Assembly (NCBI GenBank): GCA_034428635.1 | Contig: DAOUHR010000031.1 | Location: 1 to 31,825 of the forward strand | Source: Bin22 sp034428635 | Lineage (GTDB): Bacteria; Chloroflexota; Dehalococcoidia; Lucifugimonadales; UBA3495 | DNA: 31,825 bases | Reading direction: 5' to 3' | Shown: piece after piece, positions 24,098 through 31,410 of the stretch | Position numbering within the stretch: position 1 is the first letter of the stretch | How the letters are laid out: each line of letters opens with the position of its first letter | Notes under the pieces: generated by a model | What the model was told of the DNA's origin: nothing | What the model saw: only the letters and a program-made list of their open reading frames with translations | Database searches by the model: none | Position numbers and translations under genes: made by a program

Positions 24098-24208
24098 TTG
24101 TGCCGTCTGCCTGATTTCCGCCAATGGCCAGCCTTGATTGACGGATGCAATTATGCCAGTGTAGATTTGAGCAAACGGCAACGACATTGATGAAAAGGAA
24201 GGCCAGCA

Positions 24209-24628
24209 ATGGTTGAAGCAGATACGCGAATCCTGCTGGACTGGGACGCGCTGGAGGTGGGCGAGACCTTCGACACCTACGAGTATGTCCTGACCCAGGA
24301 GATGATTGATACCTACCGGAAGGGCGTGATGGATCCGGAGGCCAGTTTCCCCACCATCTCCCACAAGGTTGACGTGAAGCAGTACAACGCCAGGTACCGG
24401 GACGCGGGTTCGGTCAACGCCCGTTGCGCCTTCTATTGCTACAATCCCCCCGCGGCGGGAAAGACCATCACGGTGCGGGCGTGGATTGCCGACAAGTACC
24501 TGCGGCGGGGCAAGAACTACATCGTCACCGAGGCGGTGTCGGTGGACGAAGACGGGCGGCTTATCGACCGGGTCATAACCCACGAGTTGAAGCAGCCAAC
24601 TGAGGTGGGGAAGAAATGGGGGGGCTAG
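24209..24628 (+). CDS. MaoC-like / hot-dog-fold protein, N-terminal partner
   Basis: The protein has 139 residues. Its start, D-W-D-A-L-E-V-G-E-T-F-D-T-Y-E-Y, is like the FAS1-type dehydratase-like half of MaoC proteins. It has one central long helix and the beta strands of a single hot-dog domain, but no catalytic D-x-x-x-x-H pair in the usual place. ATG at 24209 follows AAGGAAGG. The next gene starts 13 bp before this one ends, so the two are translationally coupled and probably form a heterodimer, as in two-subunit acyl-CoA or acyl-ACP hydratases. Substrate and catalytic status are unknown. Confidence 0.72.
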   Translation: MVEADTRILLDWDALEVGETFDTYEYVLTQEMIDTYRKGVMDPEASFPTISHKVDVKQYNARYRDAGSVNARCAFYCYNPPAAGKTITVRAWIADKYLRRGKNYIVTEAVSVDEDGRLIDRVITHELKQPTEVGKKWGG

Positions 24629-25068
24629 TCCGCAACTATGCAGTGGGGGATGAACTGACTCCCCTGGTAAAGGAAATGACCCAGGAGGCCATCAACCTGT
24701 TCGAGGGCAGCGCCGGCGAGTTGGGCCCGTCCCAGTTCACCGACGAGGAAACGGCCCGGGAGACCCTGGGCACCGAGGGCACGGTGGCTTCGGGCAGGAT
24801 GTCCCTGTCCTTCGCCATCGAAATGATGCGGAGGTCCTTCGGCAGCAACGTGTTCAACCACGCCGGTACGGTGGACCTGCGGTTCCTGCGGCCCGTCCGC
24901 CCGGGCGACACGGTTACCTTCACCGGAACGATCACCGGCGTGGACCGGGAGGTCAATGGCAGCCGGGTTTCGGTGGAAATCAAGGCGGAAAACCAGCGGG
25001 GCGACACCACCGCCGTGGGCCAGGGCAGCGCCGTTGTCCCTAATGCCTACTTGCCGCAGGATGAGTAG
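24616..25068 (+). CDS. MaoC-like / hot-dog-fold protein, C-terminal partner
   Basis: The protein has 150 residues. The second half has the typical MaoC tail L-R-F-L-R-P-V-R-P-G-D-T-V-T-F-T-G (about 94-110), which forms the last strands of the fold. The first half has the hot-dog helix around M-S-L-S-F-A-I-E-M-M, while the canonical dehydratase motif D-x-N-P-x-H appears to be replaced by S-Q-F-T-D-E-E-T-A-R. If this alignment is right, a hydratase acting like classical MaoC is not expected from this subunit. It overlaps its partner by 13 bp, and the ATG start is fixed by the reading frame. It is convergent with the methyltransferase-nuclease gene, with a 12-bp gap. Confidence 0.75.
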   Translation: MGGLVRNYAVGDELTPLVKEMTQEAINLFEGSAGELGPSQFTDEETARETLGTEGTVASGRMSLSFAIEMMRRSFGSNVFNHAGTVDLRFLRPVRPGDTVTFTGTITGVDREVNGSRVSVEIKAENQRGDTTAVGQGSAVVPNAYLPQDE

Positions 25069-25080
25069 GGCAGGGGGCGG

Positions 25081-26694
25081 CTAACCGGCCAGTTCCTCCA
25101 GGGTGGTCTGCTCGCCCTCGGGGCGGCGGACCCGGGCGGCGGCCTGGTATGCGGACTGGCGCGGGGGCAGGTCGAAGTCCTGGCCGGCCAGTAACTGCTC
25201 GATGGTGCGGATCTGGATTTTGGGATAGGCGCGCTGCCAGACGTCGGACTGGTAGAAGCCGCCGGATGCTTCCTCCTCACGCATGGGGCGGGTGGGTTCC
25301 TGCAGGGATATGAACAGGCCCAGGGCCGCCTTCTCCCGTTCCAGCACCCCCTTGAGGTCGCGGACGTCGCGCACCTGGGCGCCGCCGCCCTTGACCTGTA
25401 CCACCACCTTCTGGGGAGTGCGGCGGGGGCCGTCAATGAAGTAGAAGAGGCCGTCAATGCCCCGGTCGGCGCCGCGCTTCTGCTGGTCCTGGGGCAGGGC
25501 CTCCAGCAGGGAGACGGCCCAGAACTGGAACTGGAAGGGGTCCTGCTCGAAAAGGGCGCGGGCGCTGCCCACGTCCCGGGGTTCGCCCACCACCTCGTAG
25601 TCCCGGCCCGGGTCCAGGTTGAACATGTCCTTGAGGCGGGACTTCATCAGGGAAACGGCCAGGTGGGTGATGTCGATGCCCAGCCACTGGCGGTTGAGTT
25701 TCTGCGCCGCCGCCACCGCCGTCCCGCACCCGCAGAAGGGGTCCAGAACCACGTCCCCCTCGTTGGAGGAGGCCTGGATGATGCGTTCGAGGAGGGCCTC
25801 GGGCTTTTGGGTGGGGTAGCCAAGGCGTTCCTTGGACATGGCGTTCATGGGGTTGATGTCATCCCAATGGTCTTGCACTAAGGCTCCTTTCGATTCTTCC
25901 AAATAGAGGATTCTCTGCGGAACCTTTCCTGATTCAAACCAAATTCTCCCTTCCGCATCAAGTCTTTCCATGTTGTCTTGGGTGAACCGCCAATTCCGTT
26001 CGAAGCCCTTGAATTCATACATCGGCCCCCGCCCACCAGGCGCAAGCAATGAAGCCAATCTAAACATTCTCCCGTCAGCTCCCTCTCTGTAGTGGGCCCT
26101 TACGCTTGCTTCCTTTTGTGGGCGGTACTGCGCATTAAACAAACTTTGTTGAGAGCGGGCATATAGAAGAATTGAGTCCCTGCTGCGGCCAAATCTATGG
26201 GCATCATTGTGAGGGAGCGACCTAACCCAAGTGATTTCATTCCTGAAATTCCTGGCCCCAAACACGGCATCCAGCAAAATCTTCAAGTAATGGCTGGCGG
26301 TGGGGTCGCAGTGGAGGTAGAGGCTGCCGGTGGGCTTGAGGACGCGGCGCAGTTCCACCAGGCGGGGGGTCATCATCACCAGGTAGGCCATCATCGCGTT
26401 GCGGCCGATGAAGTCGCGGAAGGCGGTGATCATCTCCTTCACCGCCCGGGGCGTGCCGGGGTTGAGGATGATGTCCTCCTCGAAGGTCCGCTCCGTCTCC
26501 AGCGTCCACTCCCAGGTATCGGTGAAGGCCCTGATCTGGGCCGGCGACTCCTCGCCTGACTTTTCGCGAAAGAGGACGTTGTAGGAGGCGTTGGAGTTGA
26601 AGGGCGGGTCGAGATATACCAGGTCCACCGACTCGTCGGGGATGTGGTCGCGAAGCACCTGGAGGTTGTCGCCGTAGAAGAGGGAATTGGGCAT
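25081..26694 (-). CDS. DNA methyltransferase fused to an Mrr-like restriction nuclease domain
   Basis: The protein has 537 residues. The methyltransferase part has the catalytic motif D-P-P-F (29-32) before the AdoMet-binding motif D-P-F-C-G-C-G-T (318-325), the order of beta-class enzymes; D-P-P-F favours N6-adenine (or N4-cytosine) methylation. Residues about 136-277 between them are the target-recognition region, coded by noticeably AT-richer DNA. The C-terminal part (about 370-537) contains R-G-A-D-R-G-I-D-G (407-415) and V-V-Q-V-K-G-G (431-437), the D...Q-x-K core of Mrr-type PD-(D/E)XK nucleases. The single chain may therefore both modify and cut DNA, or methylate only if the nuclease is inactive. 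ATG at 26694 lies just downstream of a good promoter (26722-26750). No separate restriction or specificity gene is present. Confidence 0.88.
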   Translation of the reverse strand: MPNSLFYGDNLQVLRDHIPDESVDLVYLDPPFNSNASYNVLFREKSGEESPAQIRAFTDTWEWTLETERTFEEDIILNPGTPRAVKEMITAFRDFIGRNAMMAYLVMMTPRLVELRRVLKPTGSLYLHCDPTASHYLKILLDAVFGARNFRNEITWVRSLPHNDAHRFGRSRDSILLYARSQQSLFNAQYRPQKEASVRAHYREGADGRMFRLASLLAPGGRGPMYEFKGFERNWRFTQDNMERLDAEGRIWFESGKVPQRILYLEESKGALVQDHWDDINPMNAMSKERLGYPTQKPEALLERIIQASSNEGDVVLDPFCGCGTAVAAAQKLNRQWLGIDITHLAVSLMKSRLKDMFNLDPGRDYEVVGEPRDVGSARALFEQDPFQFQFWAVSLLEALPQDQQKRGADRGIDGLFYFIDGPRRTPQKVVVQVKGGGAQVRDVRDLKGVLEREKAALGLFISLQEPTRPMREEEASGGFYQSDVWQRAYPKIQIRTIEQLLAGQDFDLPPRQSAYQAAARVRRPEGEQTTLEELAG

Positions 26695-26999
26695 GGGTTA
26701 TCGGGCCGCCTTTCATAAAGGAATATACACGAATGCCCGCCGGTTGTTAACAGGAGGCATGCGCTGAAGGGGAATGCCCCGGCGCCGGTCTGGCACGCGG
26801 GACGATTGCAGCCTTGCGAAGCCCGTCCATGCCGTGGACTCGGCAGCGCTGGTCCGCGACCGCCAGGGGGGTCGGTTGATGGTCCCATCTTGCAGGCGCT
26901 GGATATGCGGTGGGCGGTGATTGCAGATGGCCTGGTTGATGTCCGGCTGTCTCCGGACAATACCGGCTGGGAACGATGAGTCTCGGCTTTTGAGGATGC
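26695..26999. other. Intergenic region between the histidine kinase and the methyltransferase
   Basis: Both flanking genes read leftward. The region holds the methyltransferase promoter (26722-26750) and a hairpin TGTCCGG-6-CCGGACA (26940-26959), 40-60 nt after the kinase stop codon and possibly its terminator, though it lacks a T-run. Nothing else was recognised. Confidence 0.5.
26722..26750 (-). promoter_or_regulatory. Promoter of the methyltransferase-nuclease gene
   Basis: On the minus strand TTAACA (26750-26745, 5 of 6) and TATATT (26727-26722, 5 of 6) are separated by 17 bp. The start of transcription would be near 26715, giving a leader of about 20 nt with only a weak AAAGG ribosome binding site. 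Confidence 0.6.
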
Positions 27000-28277
27000 T
27001 CAGTTTGCTTCGGGCTCTGGTGAACGTACCTTCCCTTTGGGAAGCGTGATTGTAATCTCGGTTCCCTCGCCGGGCCGGGATTCGACTTCTATTGTGCCCC
27101 CGTGCTCTCGGACTATGTCGTGGCTGACACTCAACCCGAGGCCGGTGCCCTGGTTGGCTTGCCGGGTGGTAAAGAAGGGGTTGAAGATCTTCTCCAGCAC
27201 CTCAGGGGTCATTCCCGCGCCATTGTCGGCCACGCTGATTCGGACATTGGTCTCCTGCAGGCTTGTGGCCAGGCGGAGGAAGGGGTGGTAAGGGTCGCCG
27301 CCCTGCTGTTGTTGACGGTCGCTGAGGGCGTGGCAAGCGTTACTGACCACGCTGGATACTACCCGAGCTACATCTTCGGGGACCGCCGTTATTACTCCCT
27401 GGTCGGTATCGAGCCGCGGGTCCAGGCTCCACTGGAGGTCGGCGCTGAAGCCCGGTTCGCGGGCACAGGCGCTCTGATAGGCCAGGTTGGCGTGGCTCTG
27501 TAGAATGGGGTTGACCTTCGTGGGTTGAAATTGACCGGCACTGGAGCGGGCTGTTGCCGCCATGTCCTGGACCACGCGGTTGACTCTCTGGGCGTTGCTG
27601 ACGATTCGTTGGAGGTTATCCTTCAACTCCTGGGCCAGGTCGCTGGCTTCCTTTGGGTCTTGCTCCAGGGACAGGTCTTCGTAGACCGTGATGGCATCCT
27701 TGGCGAAGTTCTCGATGAATTGCAGCGGGTTGCGGATCTCGTGGGCTACGCCGGCGGTCAGTTCGCCCAACTCGGCCAGCTTCTGCTGGCTGATGATTCG
27801 GTCCTGGGCCGTCTGCAGGTCCCGCACGGCCTGCTCAAGCTCTTTGTTGCGCTCCTGCAACTGCCCTGAGAGCTCTCTGACCAGGTCCAGTTCCATGGCC
27901 TTTATGGAGCTTTGGCGAAGGGTCTCGAGAGCCTCGCAGGCCAGGGATATTTCGTCCCTGCCCCGCGGTTCGATGCGGTATTCCAGGTCTCCCATGCCCA
28001 TGCGGCGGATCCAGATTTCCACGCCGATGGTCCTGAAGCTGGCGTAAAGCACGATGCAGGTCTTTATCAGGAACAGGGTTAGTGTCAGGCCGGCCAGGGC
28101 TATCAGGGGCCCGTTGCCGGTGATTGCGGCGTAGGCATTGATTGTTACCAGGAGGATGAGGACCAGTAACAACAGAAGAAAATGCTGGATGGAGTAGCGG
28201 CGAAGGCTGAACTTGGATATTCTGATGGGCTCTTTCTGGTCTGCCTGGGGTTGTCCCTCGGGGCTGATTGCTTCCAC
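27000..28277 (-). CDS. Sensor histidine kinase (orphan)
   Basis: The protein has 425 residues. Two membrane helices (about 32-50 and 57-78) have almost no extracytoplasmic loop, so an input from within the membrane or cytoplasm is likely. A HAMP-like linker (about 80-130) and a long coiled coil (131-168, rich in Glu, Gln and Leu) precede the dimerisation domain with the phospho-acceptor H179 in G-V-A-H-E-I-R-N-P. The ATPase domain follows with an N box S-N-A-C-H-A-L, G1 D-N-G-A-G-M, F box F-F-T-T-R, and G2 G-T-G-L-G-L-S. All catalytic boxes are intact. No response regulator is encoded in the window, so the partner lies elsewhere. A TATAAT near 28329-28334 on the minus strand lies upstream but lacks a good -35. 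Confidence 0.9.
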   Translation of the reverse strand: MEAISPEGQPQADQKEPIRISKFSLRRYSIQHFLLLLLVLILLVTINAYAAITGNGPLIALAGLTLTLFLIKTCIVLYASFRTIGVEIWIRRMGMGDLEYRIEPRGRDEISLACEALETLRQSSIKAMELDLVRELSGQLQERNKELEQAVRDLQTAQDRIISQQKLAELGELTAGVAHEIRNPLQFIENFAKDAITVYEDLSLEQDPKEASDLAQELKDNLQRIVSNAQRVNRVVQDMAATARSSAGQFQPTKVNPILQSHANLAYQSACAREPGFSADLQWSLDPRLDTDQGVITAVPEDVARVVSSVVSNACHALSDRQQQQGGDPYHPFLRLATSLQETNVRISVADNGAGMTPEVLEKIFNPFFTTRQANQGTGLGLSVSHDIVREHGGTIEVESRPGEGTEITITLPKGKVRSPEPEAN

Positions 28278-28755
28278 TGTTGCACCTTCCCGTTACGGGG
28301 CTTTGTTGGCCGGTGTCTGTGGCTGAGATTATATAACGTCTTTTGCGAAATTCAGCGCTGGATTGCCATCCATATTTCGCCTGGGCAACAACCTTCCGCC
28401 TGGGCGCCGTCGCCGGGACGAACTGGTGGAGGACCAGGTCATTGCTGCGATACCAGTCGGTGGGCTGGCGTGTCTCTACAACCTCGTGCCCCAGCTCCCT
28501 GAATCTCTTGCCGAGCTCTTCGACCTGCGTGGTCTTACCCGAAGCGTCGAAGCCTACTATTGAAATCGATCTGCCAGGAAATCGGCTGGAGGAGGGGAAA
28601 ACCCGCCCAACCTTGGCGGGGTCCAGTCTGGGGATTACTATTGAAAGAATCACCTCTCGCTATGTCAAAACTGTTTGTCCAATGCGGTCGGAGGATTGGC
28701 TGACGGCAGTTGACTTACATCTGTCTAAATTAAGGGGATTTGAGAGAAGCTTCTC
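28278..28755. other. Region between the kinase and the transglutaminase-like gene, with a gene remnant
   Basis: It holds the decayed P-loop kinase fragment (28390-28653), the likely promoter of the histidine kinase (TATAAT near 28329-28334, weak -35) and, at its right end, part of the palindrome at 28738-28761. No intact gene is supported. Confidence 0.5.
28390..28653 (-). pseudogene. Truncated thymidylate-kinase-like fragment
   Basis: From 28566 leftward the frame reads I-S-I-V-G-F-D-A-S-G-K-T-T-Q-V-E-E-L, a P-loop of the thymidylate-kinase type (G-x-D-x-S-G-K-T-T-Q). It continues with F-R-E-L-G-H-E-V-V-E-T-R-Q-P-T-D-W-Y-R-S-N-D-L-V, the segment that follows the P-loop in such kinases. After about residue 80 the sequence stops resembling the family and soon runs into the histidine kinase promoter region; an alternative frame past 28420 (D-G-A-Q-A-E-G) may mark a frameshift. 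A full kinase is about 200 residues, so more than half is missing. The upstream 30 codons before the P-loop also do not fit. Confidence 0.55.
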
Positions 28756-28761
28756 TCAAAT
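28738..28761. terminator. 24-bp perfect palindrome overlapping the 3' end of the transglutaminase-like gene
   Basis: ATTTGAGAGAAG (28738-28749) is followed directly by its complement CTTCTCTCAAAT (28750-28761). The stop codon of the gene (28758-28756) lies inside it. As RNA it folds with a 10-bp stem and an AGCT loop, but no T-run follows, so a role as terminator is uncertain; a protein-binding site is an alternative. Confidence 0.45.
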
Positions 28762-29364
28762 GACAGCAATTCCCCCCAGCCATTTGCCCATTCCTTCGAT
28801 GAAGTCATCCCGGCGCCTGCCAAGCGTCCCGCAGATTCTCTCAATGAGGTCTTCCTTGAACTGTTGAGGGTCCTGTCCCGGGGGGACCCGATAAGTTTCT
28901 AGGGGATTGCAGGCCAGCGTCATATCAATGCCGGGGTTGAACTCGTGGTTCACCGTCATTCCCAATGGTTCAACGCTGCTGGGCCAGGTAGCATCAACAA
29001 CTGTCCAGACCAGACCGGTGCGTACTTTGAGAAAGGTGTGAACATCGGAAACTGGACCGTCGGCCAACATGTTCTTTAACTCCTCCGGAAAGTGGCCAGT
29101 ATTTCCCTGGTCGAATTGGTGAGGGCTCATCATCACGTCAACTTCCATTCCCATTTCCCGCAACACCTCGGCCAGGAGATAATGCTTGCCGGAGCAGGTG
29201 CCCTGCCACTCCTCGACTATGGATTCGGGCCGACGTGAACTGGCCCTTTTGTATGGCATGTCTCTTATCAGGGCAAAGGCCCGCTGAGCGGTAAGATCTT
29301 CCCCATGGGGAAGAAAATGCCGCCTCCGGGCTTCTCGTTCCAGGTAGTGAGCCAGTTCTGACAT
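28756..29364 (-). CDS. Transglutaminase-like (papain-fold) protein
   Basis: The protein has 202 residues from ATG at 29364, which has GGAGGA at ideal spacing; the GTG one codon earlier is too close. The catalytic-triad layout of the transglutaminase/papain superfamily is visible as C57 in W-Q-G-T-C-S-G-K-H, H109 in D-V-H-T-F-L-K-V, and D124 in V-V-D-A-T-W-P. W53 before the Cys and the aromatic residue after the Asp are as in known members. No signal peptide or membrane segment was found, so it is cytoplasmic. It could be a peptidase, an amide hydrolase or an acyl-transferase; the substrate cannot be told. It stands alone between a degraded gene region and an ABC exporter operon. Confidence 0.72.
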   Translation of the reverse strand: MSELAHYLEREARRRHFLPHGEDLTAQRAFALIRDMPYKRASSRRPESIVEEWQGTCSGKHYLLAEVLREMGMEVDVMMSPHQFDQGNTGHFPEELKNMLADGPVSDVHTFLKVRTGLVWTVVDATWPSSVEPLGMTVNHEFNPGIDMTLACNPLETYRVPPGQDPQQFKEDLIERICGTLGRRRDDFIEGMGKWLGGIAVI

Positions 29365-29526
29365 CACAGTCCTCCGTTGAGTTATGGGTCGCGCAGATAC
29401 TCAGGCCTTCATTTGCCAGCGCTCGCCCCCATGGTTTTTCCGGCTGCCCTCTCACCTGGCACTCTCCTCACGAAGAGAGAGCATCCCGACATTGGCCGAT
29501 GCTCACCTTTGCCCAGGTCGAAAGGC

Positions 29527-29550
29527 CAGGCATGGCGCCAGCCATGCCTG
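29527..29550 (-). terminator. Hairpin downstream of the ABC-2 exporter operon
   Basis: CAGGCATGGC (29527-29536) and GCCATGCCTG (29541-29550) form a perfect 10-bp stem with a 4-nt loop. It lies about 70 nt past the ATPase stop codon on the transcribed strand and is followed by GCCTTTCG, not a clear T-run. It may end the operon. Confidence 0.5.
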
Positions 29551-29618
29551 CAACCCTTGTGTTAAGGCCGTCACAGGCTCCATGGCTGGCGGCTTGAAGT
29601 CGGAGGCGACCGGTCGGC

Positions 29619-30593
29619 CTAACGCTGGAGAATATTGATATATGCCTCTTCCAATGTCGGGTCGCGGGACACCACGCTTTCGATATTCTCGGCGCCTATG
29701 GCATCCACGATGGTGTCCCGCAAGTCGGCGCCGAAGGTAATTGATATCGTCAGCTTCTGAAAAGGACCCTCGGCCGCTGATTCAACGCGCTCCACAGCCT
29801 CAATCTCCAGGATTTTGGCCGCCAGTTGTTCTCTGGGACGATTCACCGTCACCTCTATTATGCCCAGCCTGCTGAACCTGCGCTTGATTTCGCCGGGAGT
29901 CCCTACCGCCGCCAGTTCACCACGGTCTATGATGGCGATGGTGTCGCACAGCATGTCAGCCTCCGCCATGTAGTGGGTGGTCAGCAGTATGGTTTTTCCT
30001 TCACCGGCCAGTTCCGAGACATAATTTCTCAGTTCCTGGGCGCCGATAGGGTCGATGCCGATGGTCGGTTCGTCCATGAACAGGACCGGCGGGTCGGTAA
30101 GCAGGCCCCTGGCAATGTGCAGCCTCTGTTTCATGCCCCTGGAATAGTTCTCCACGGGTGTCCCCGCATGTTCGGTAAGGCCCACCCGGTCCAGCAGCTG
30201 GGTGGTTCGCCGCTTTGCTTCCCCCGGGTTAATGTGGTTCAGGGCAGCGAAGAACCGCATGTTCTGTTCGCCGGTTATGCGGCCGTAAAGGCCTCGCTCC
30301 CCTCCCAGAATGAAACCCGTATTCCGGCGCACCTGTTTAGCCTGGGTCTCTACATCGAAGCCCAGAACCCGGGCCGTCCCCGACGTGGGTGTCAGCAGGG
30401 TGGACAGAATGCGCACGGTGGTGGTCTTCCCCGCTCCATTGGGGCCCAGAAGTCCAAATATGGCGCCTTTGGGAATTTCCAGGTTCAGGTTCTGAAGGGC
30501 AACGAAGTCCCGCCGCCGCCCCATCACATTGCGGGACGAATAGGTGCGGGAAAGGTTGTTGCACTCTACGGCTATTGAGCCGGTTGTGTCCAT
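29619..30593 (-). CDS. ABC-2 type exporter ATPase (drug/natamycin-type)
   Basis: The protein has 324 residues. Walker A G-P-N-G-A-G-K-T is at 50-57, the signature S-R-G-M-K-Q-R near 153, and Walker B V-L-F-M-D-E-P-T-I-G-I-D near 169, followed by the H-loop in L-L-T-T-H-Y-M-A-E-A-D. The C-terminal extension (about 230-324) with the E-A-Y-I-N-I-L ending is typical of DrrA/NatA-like ATPases paired with ABC-2 permeases. ATG at 30593 follows GGAGCG. It is the last gene of a three-gene leftward operon with two ABC-2 permeases, so the transporter is an exporter of a lipophilic molecule or lipid-linked substrate; nothing shows which. Confidence 0.92.
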   Translation of the reverse strand: MDTTGSIAVECNNLSRTYSSRNVMGRRRDFVALQNLNLEIPKGAIFGLLGPNGAGKTTTVRILSTLLTPTSGTARVLGFDVETQAKQVRRNTGFILGGERGLYGRITGEQNMRFFAALNHINPGEAKRRTTQLLDRVGLTEHAGTPVENYSRGMKQRLHIARGLLTDPPVLFMDEPTIGIDPIGAQELRNYVSELAGEGKTILLTTHYMAEADMLCDTIAIIDRGELAAVGTPGEIKRRFSRLGIIEVTVNRPREQLAAKILEIEAVERVESAAEGPFQKLTISITFGADLRDTIVDAIGAENIESVVSRDPTLEEAYINILQR

Positions 30594-30616
30594 GTGATCG
30601 CTCCAGATTCTGATGA

Positions 30617-31402
30617 TTACAAAATGGAAGTCTCGTAGGCGCCCCGTCGCCTGGCGTCTGCCTCAACGAACCTGAAGGAAAGGTATCCAAACAGCCCGTA
30701 GCAAACTCCCACCGCCAGTTCCCAGAGCAGGTGGCCTGCCACAGCAGACGGCCCGGCGCCGTGGAAGGCCTCGCGGAAGGCCGCGACGCCATGCGTCAGC
30801 GGCAGGAAATTAGCTAGGTAGTGGAGGGAGAAGGGAAGTTCATCCACCGGTACCACCACCCCGGTAAAGAGAATGAGCAGACCCGAGGCTCCGGCGCTGA
30901 TTACCAGCCAGTCCCGTATAACGATGGCGAAGACCCCGATGGCCAGCGCGAAGGCAGTACAGGAAAATCCGAAAAACAGTATGGAAGCTATCAGGGTCGC
31001 CCAGTTGATAGCGGAAAAATCCAGCCCAATGAACAGCCAGGCGAACACCAGGCTGGTCGCCACGGTAAACATGCCGTTGGGAAAGTGCATTGTGCCCCGG
31101 CTCCAGTAGACCAGCCACCGGTTTCCCGAGCTGCCAAGAACGTGGGCGAGGGTTCCGATCACCCGTTCGTAGTAGTTGCATTGGGTAATACCCCAGATCA
31201 GGATGAAGGGGGTGGAGTAAGCTGCCATTCCCTTGATGTAATAGTCCGACTCCAGGGGACTGTTGGCGAACCTTCCCGTCAGCATCAGCATGGTGATGTA
31301 GAGCACGGGAACCAGGAAGACATTTCCGGTGTAGGCCGGCCAGTTCAGCCAGAAGAACAGGGCACGATAGGTCAGGTAGGATTGAACGAAGAAGTTAGTC
31401 AA
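30617..31402 (-). CDS. ABC-2 type exporter permease (first of two)
   Basis: The protein has 261 residues with six predicted membrane helices (roughly 15-35, 50-75, 100-125, 130-160, 165-190 and 225-245). The ABC-2 pattern L-P-F-S-L-H-Y-L-A-N-F-L-P-L-T-H-G (about 201-217) is present. The start is TTG at 31402, eight bases after the stop of the preceding permease gene, so translation is probably coupled. With the second permease it should form a heterodimeric pore working with the ATPase encoded next. Confidence 0.85.
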   Translation of the reverse strand: MTNFFVQSYLTYRALFFWLNWPAYTGNVFLVPVLYITMLMLTGRFANSPLESDYYIKGMAAYSTPFILIWGITQCNYYERVIGTLAHVLGSSGNRWLVYWSRGTMHFPNGMFTVATSLVFAWLFIGLDFSAINWATLIASILFFGFSCTAFALAIGVFAIVIRDWLVISAGASGLLILFTGVVVPVDELPFSLHYLANFLPLTHGVAAFREAFHGAGPSAVAGHLLWELAVGVCYGLFGYLSFRFVEADARRRGAYETSIL

Positions 31403-31410
31403 AATACGTC

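Larger units (their letters stand above)
23786..24208. other. Intergenic region with three palindromes
   Basis: It separates the leftward M16 gene from the rightward MaoC-like pair. It contains the REP-like palindromes at 23904-23931 and 24069-24097, with a hairpin GGCAGAC-6-GTCTGCC (24005-24024) between them. No gene is supported; open frames here only read across the palindromes. Promoters for both flanking genes must be here, but none is convincing. Confidence 0.6.

Noticed and set aside
23850..24140. Frames across the palindromes, with V-I-P-A-K-A-G-I-Q type translation
   Set aside because: These are the known appearance of translated dispersed palindromes, not genes.
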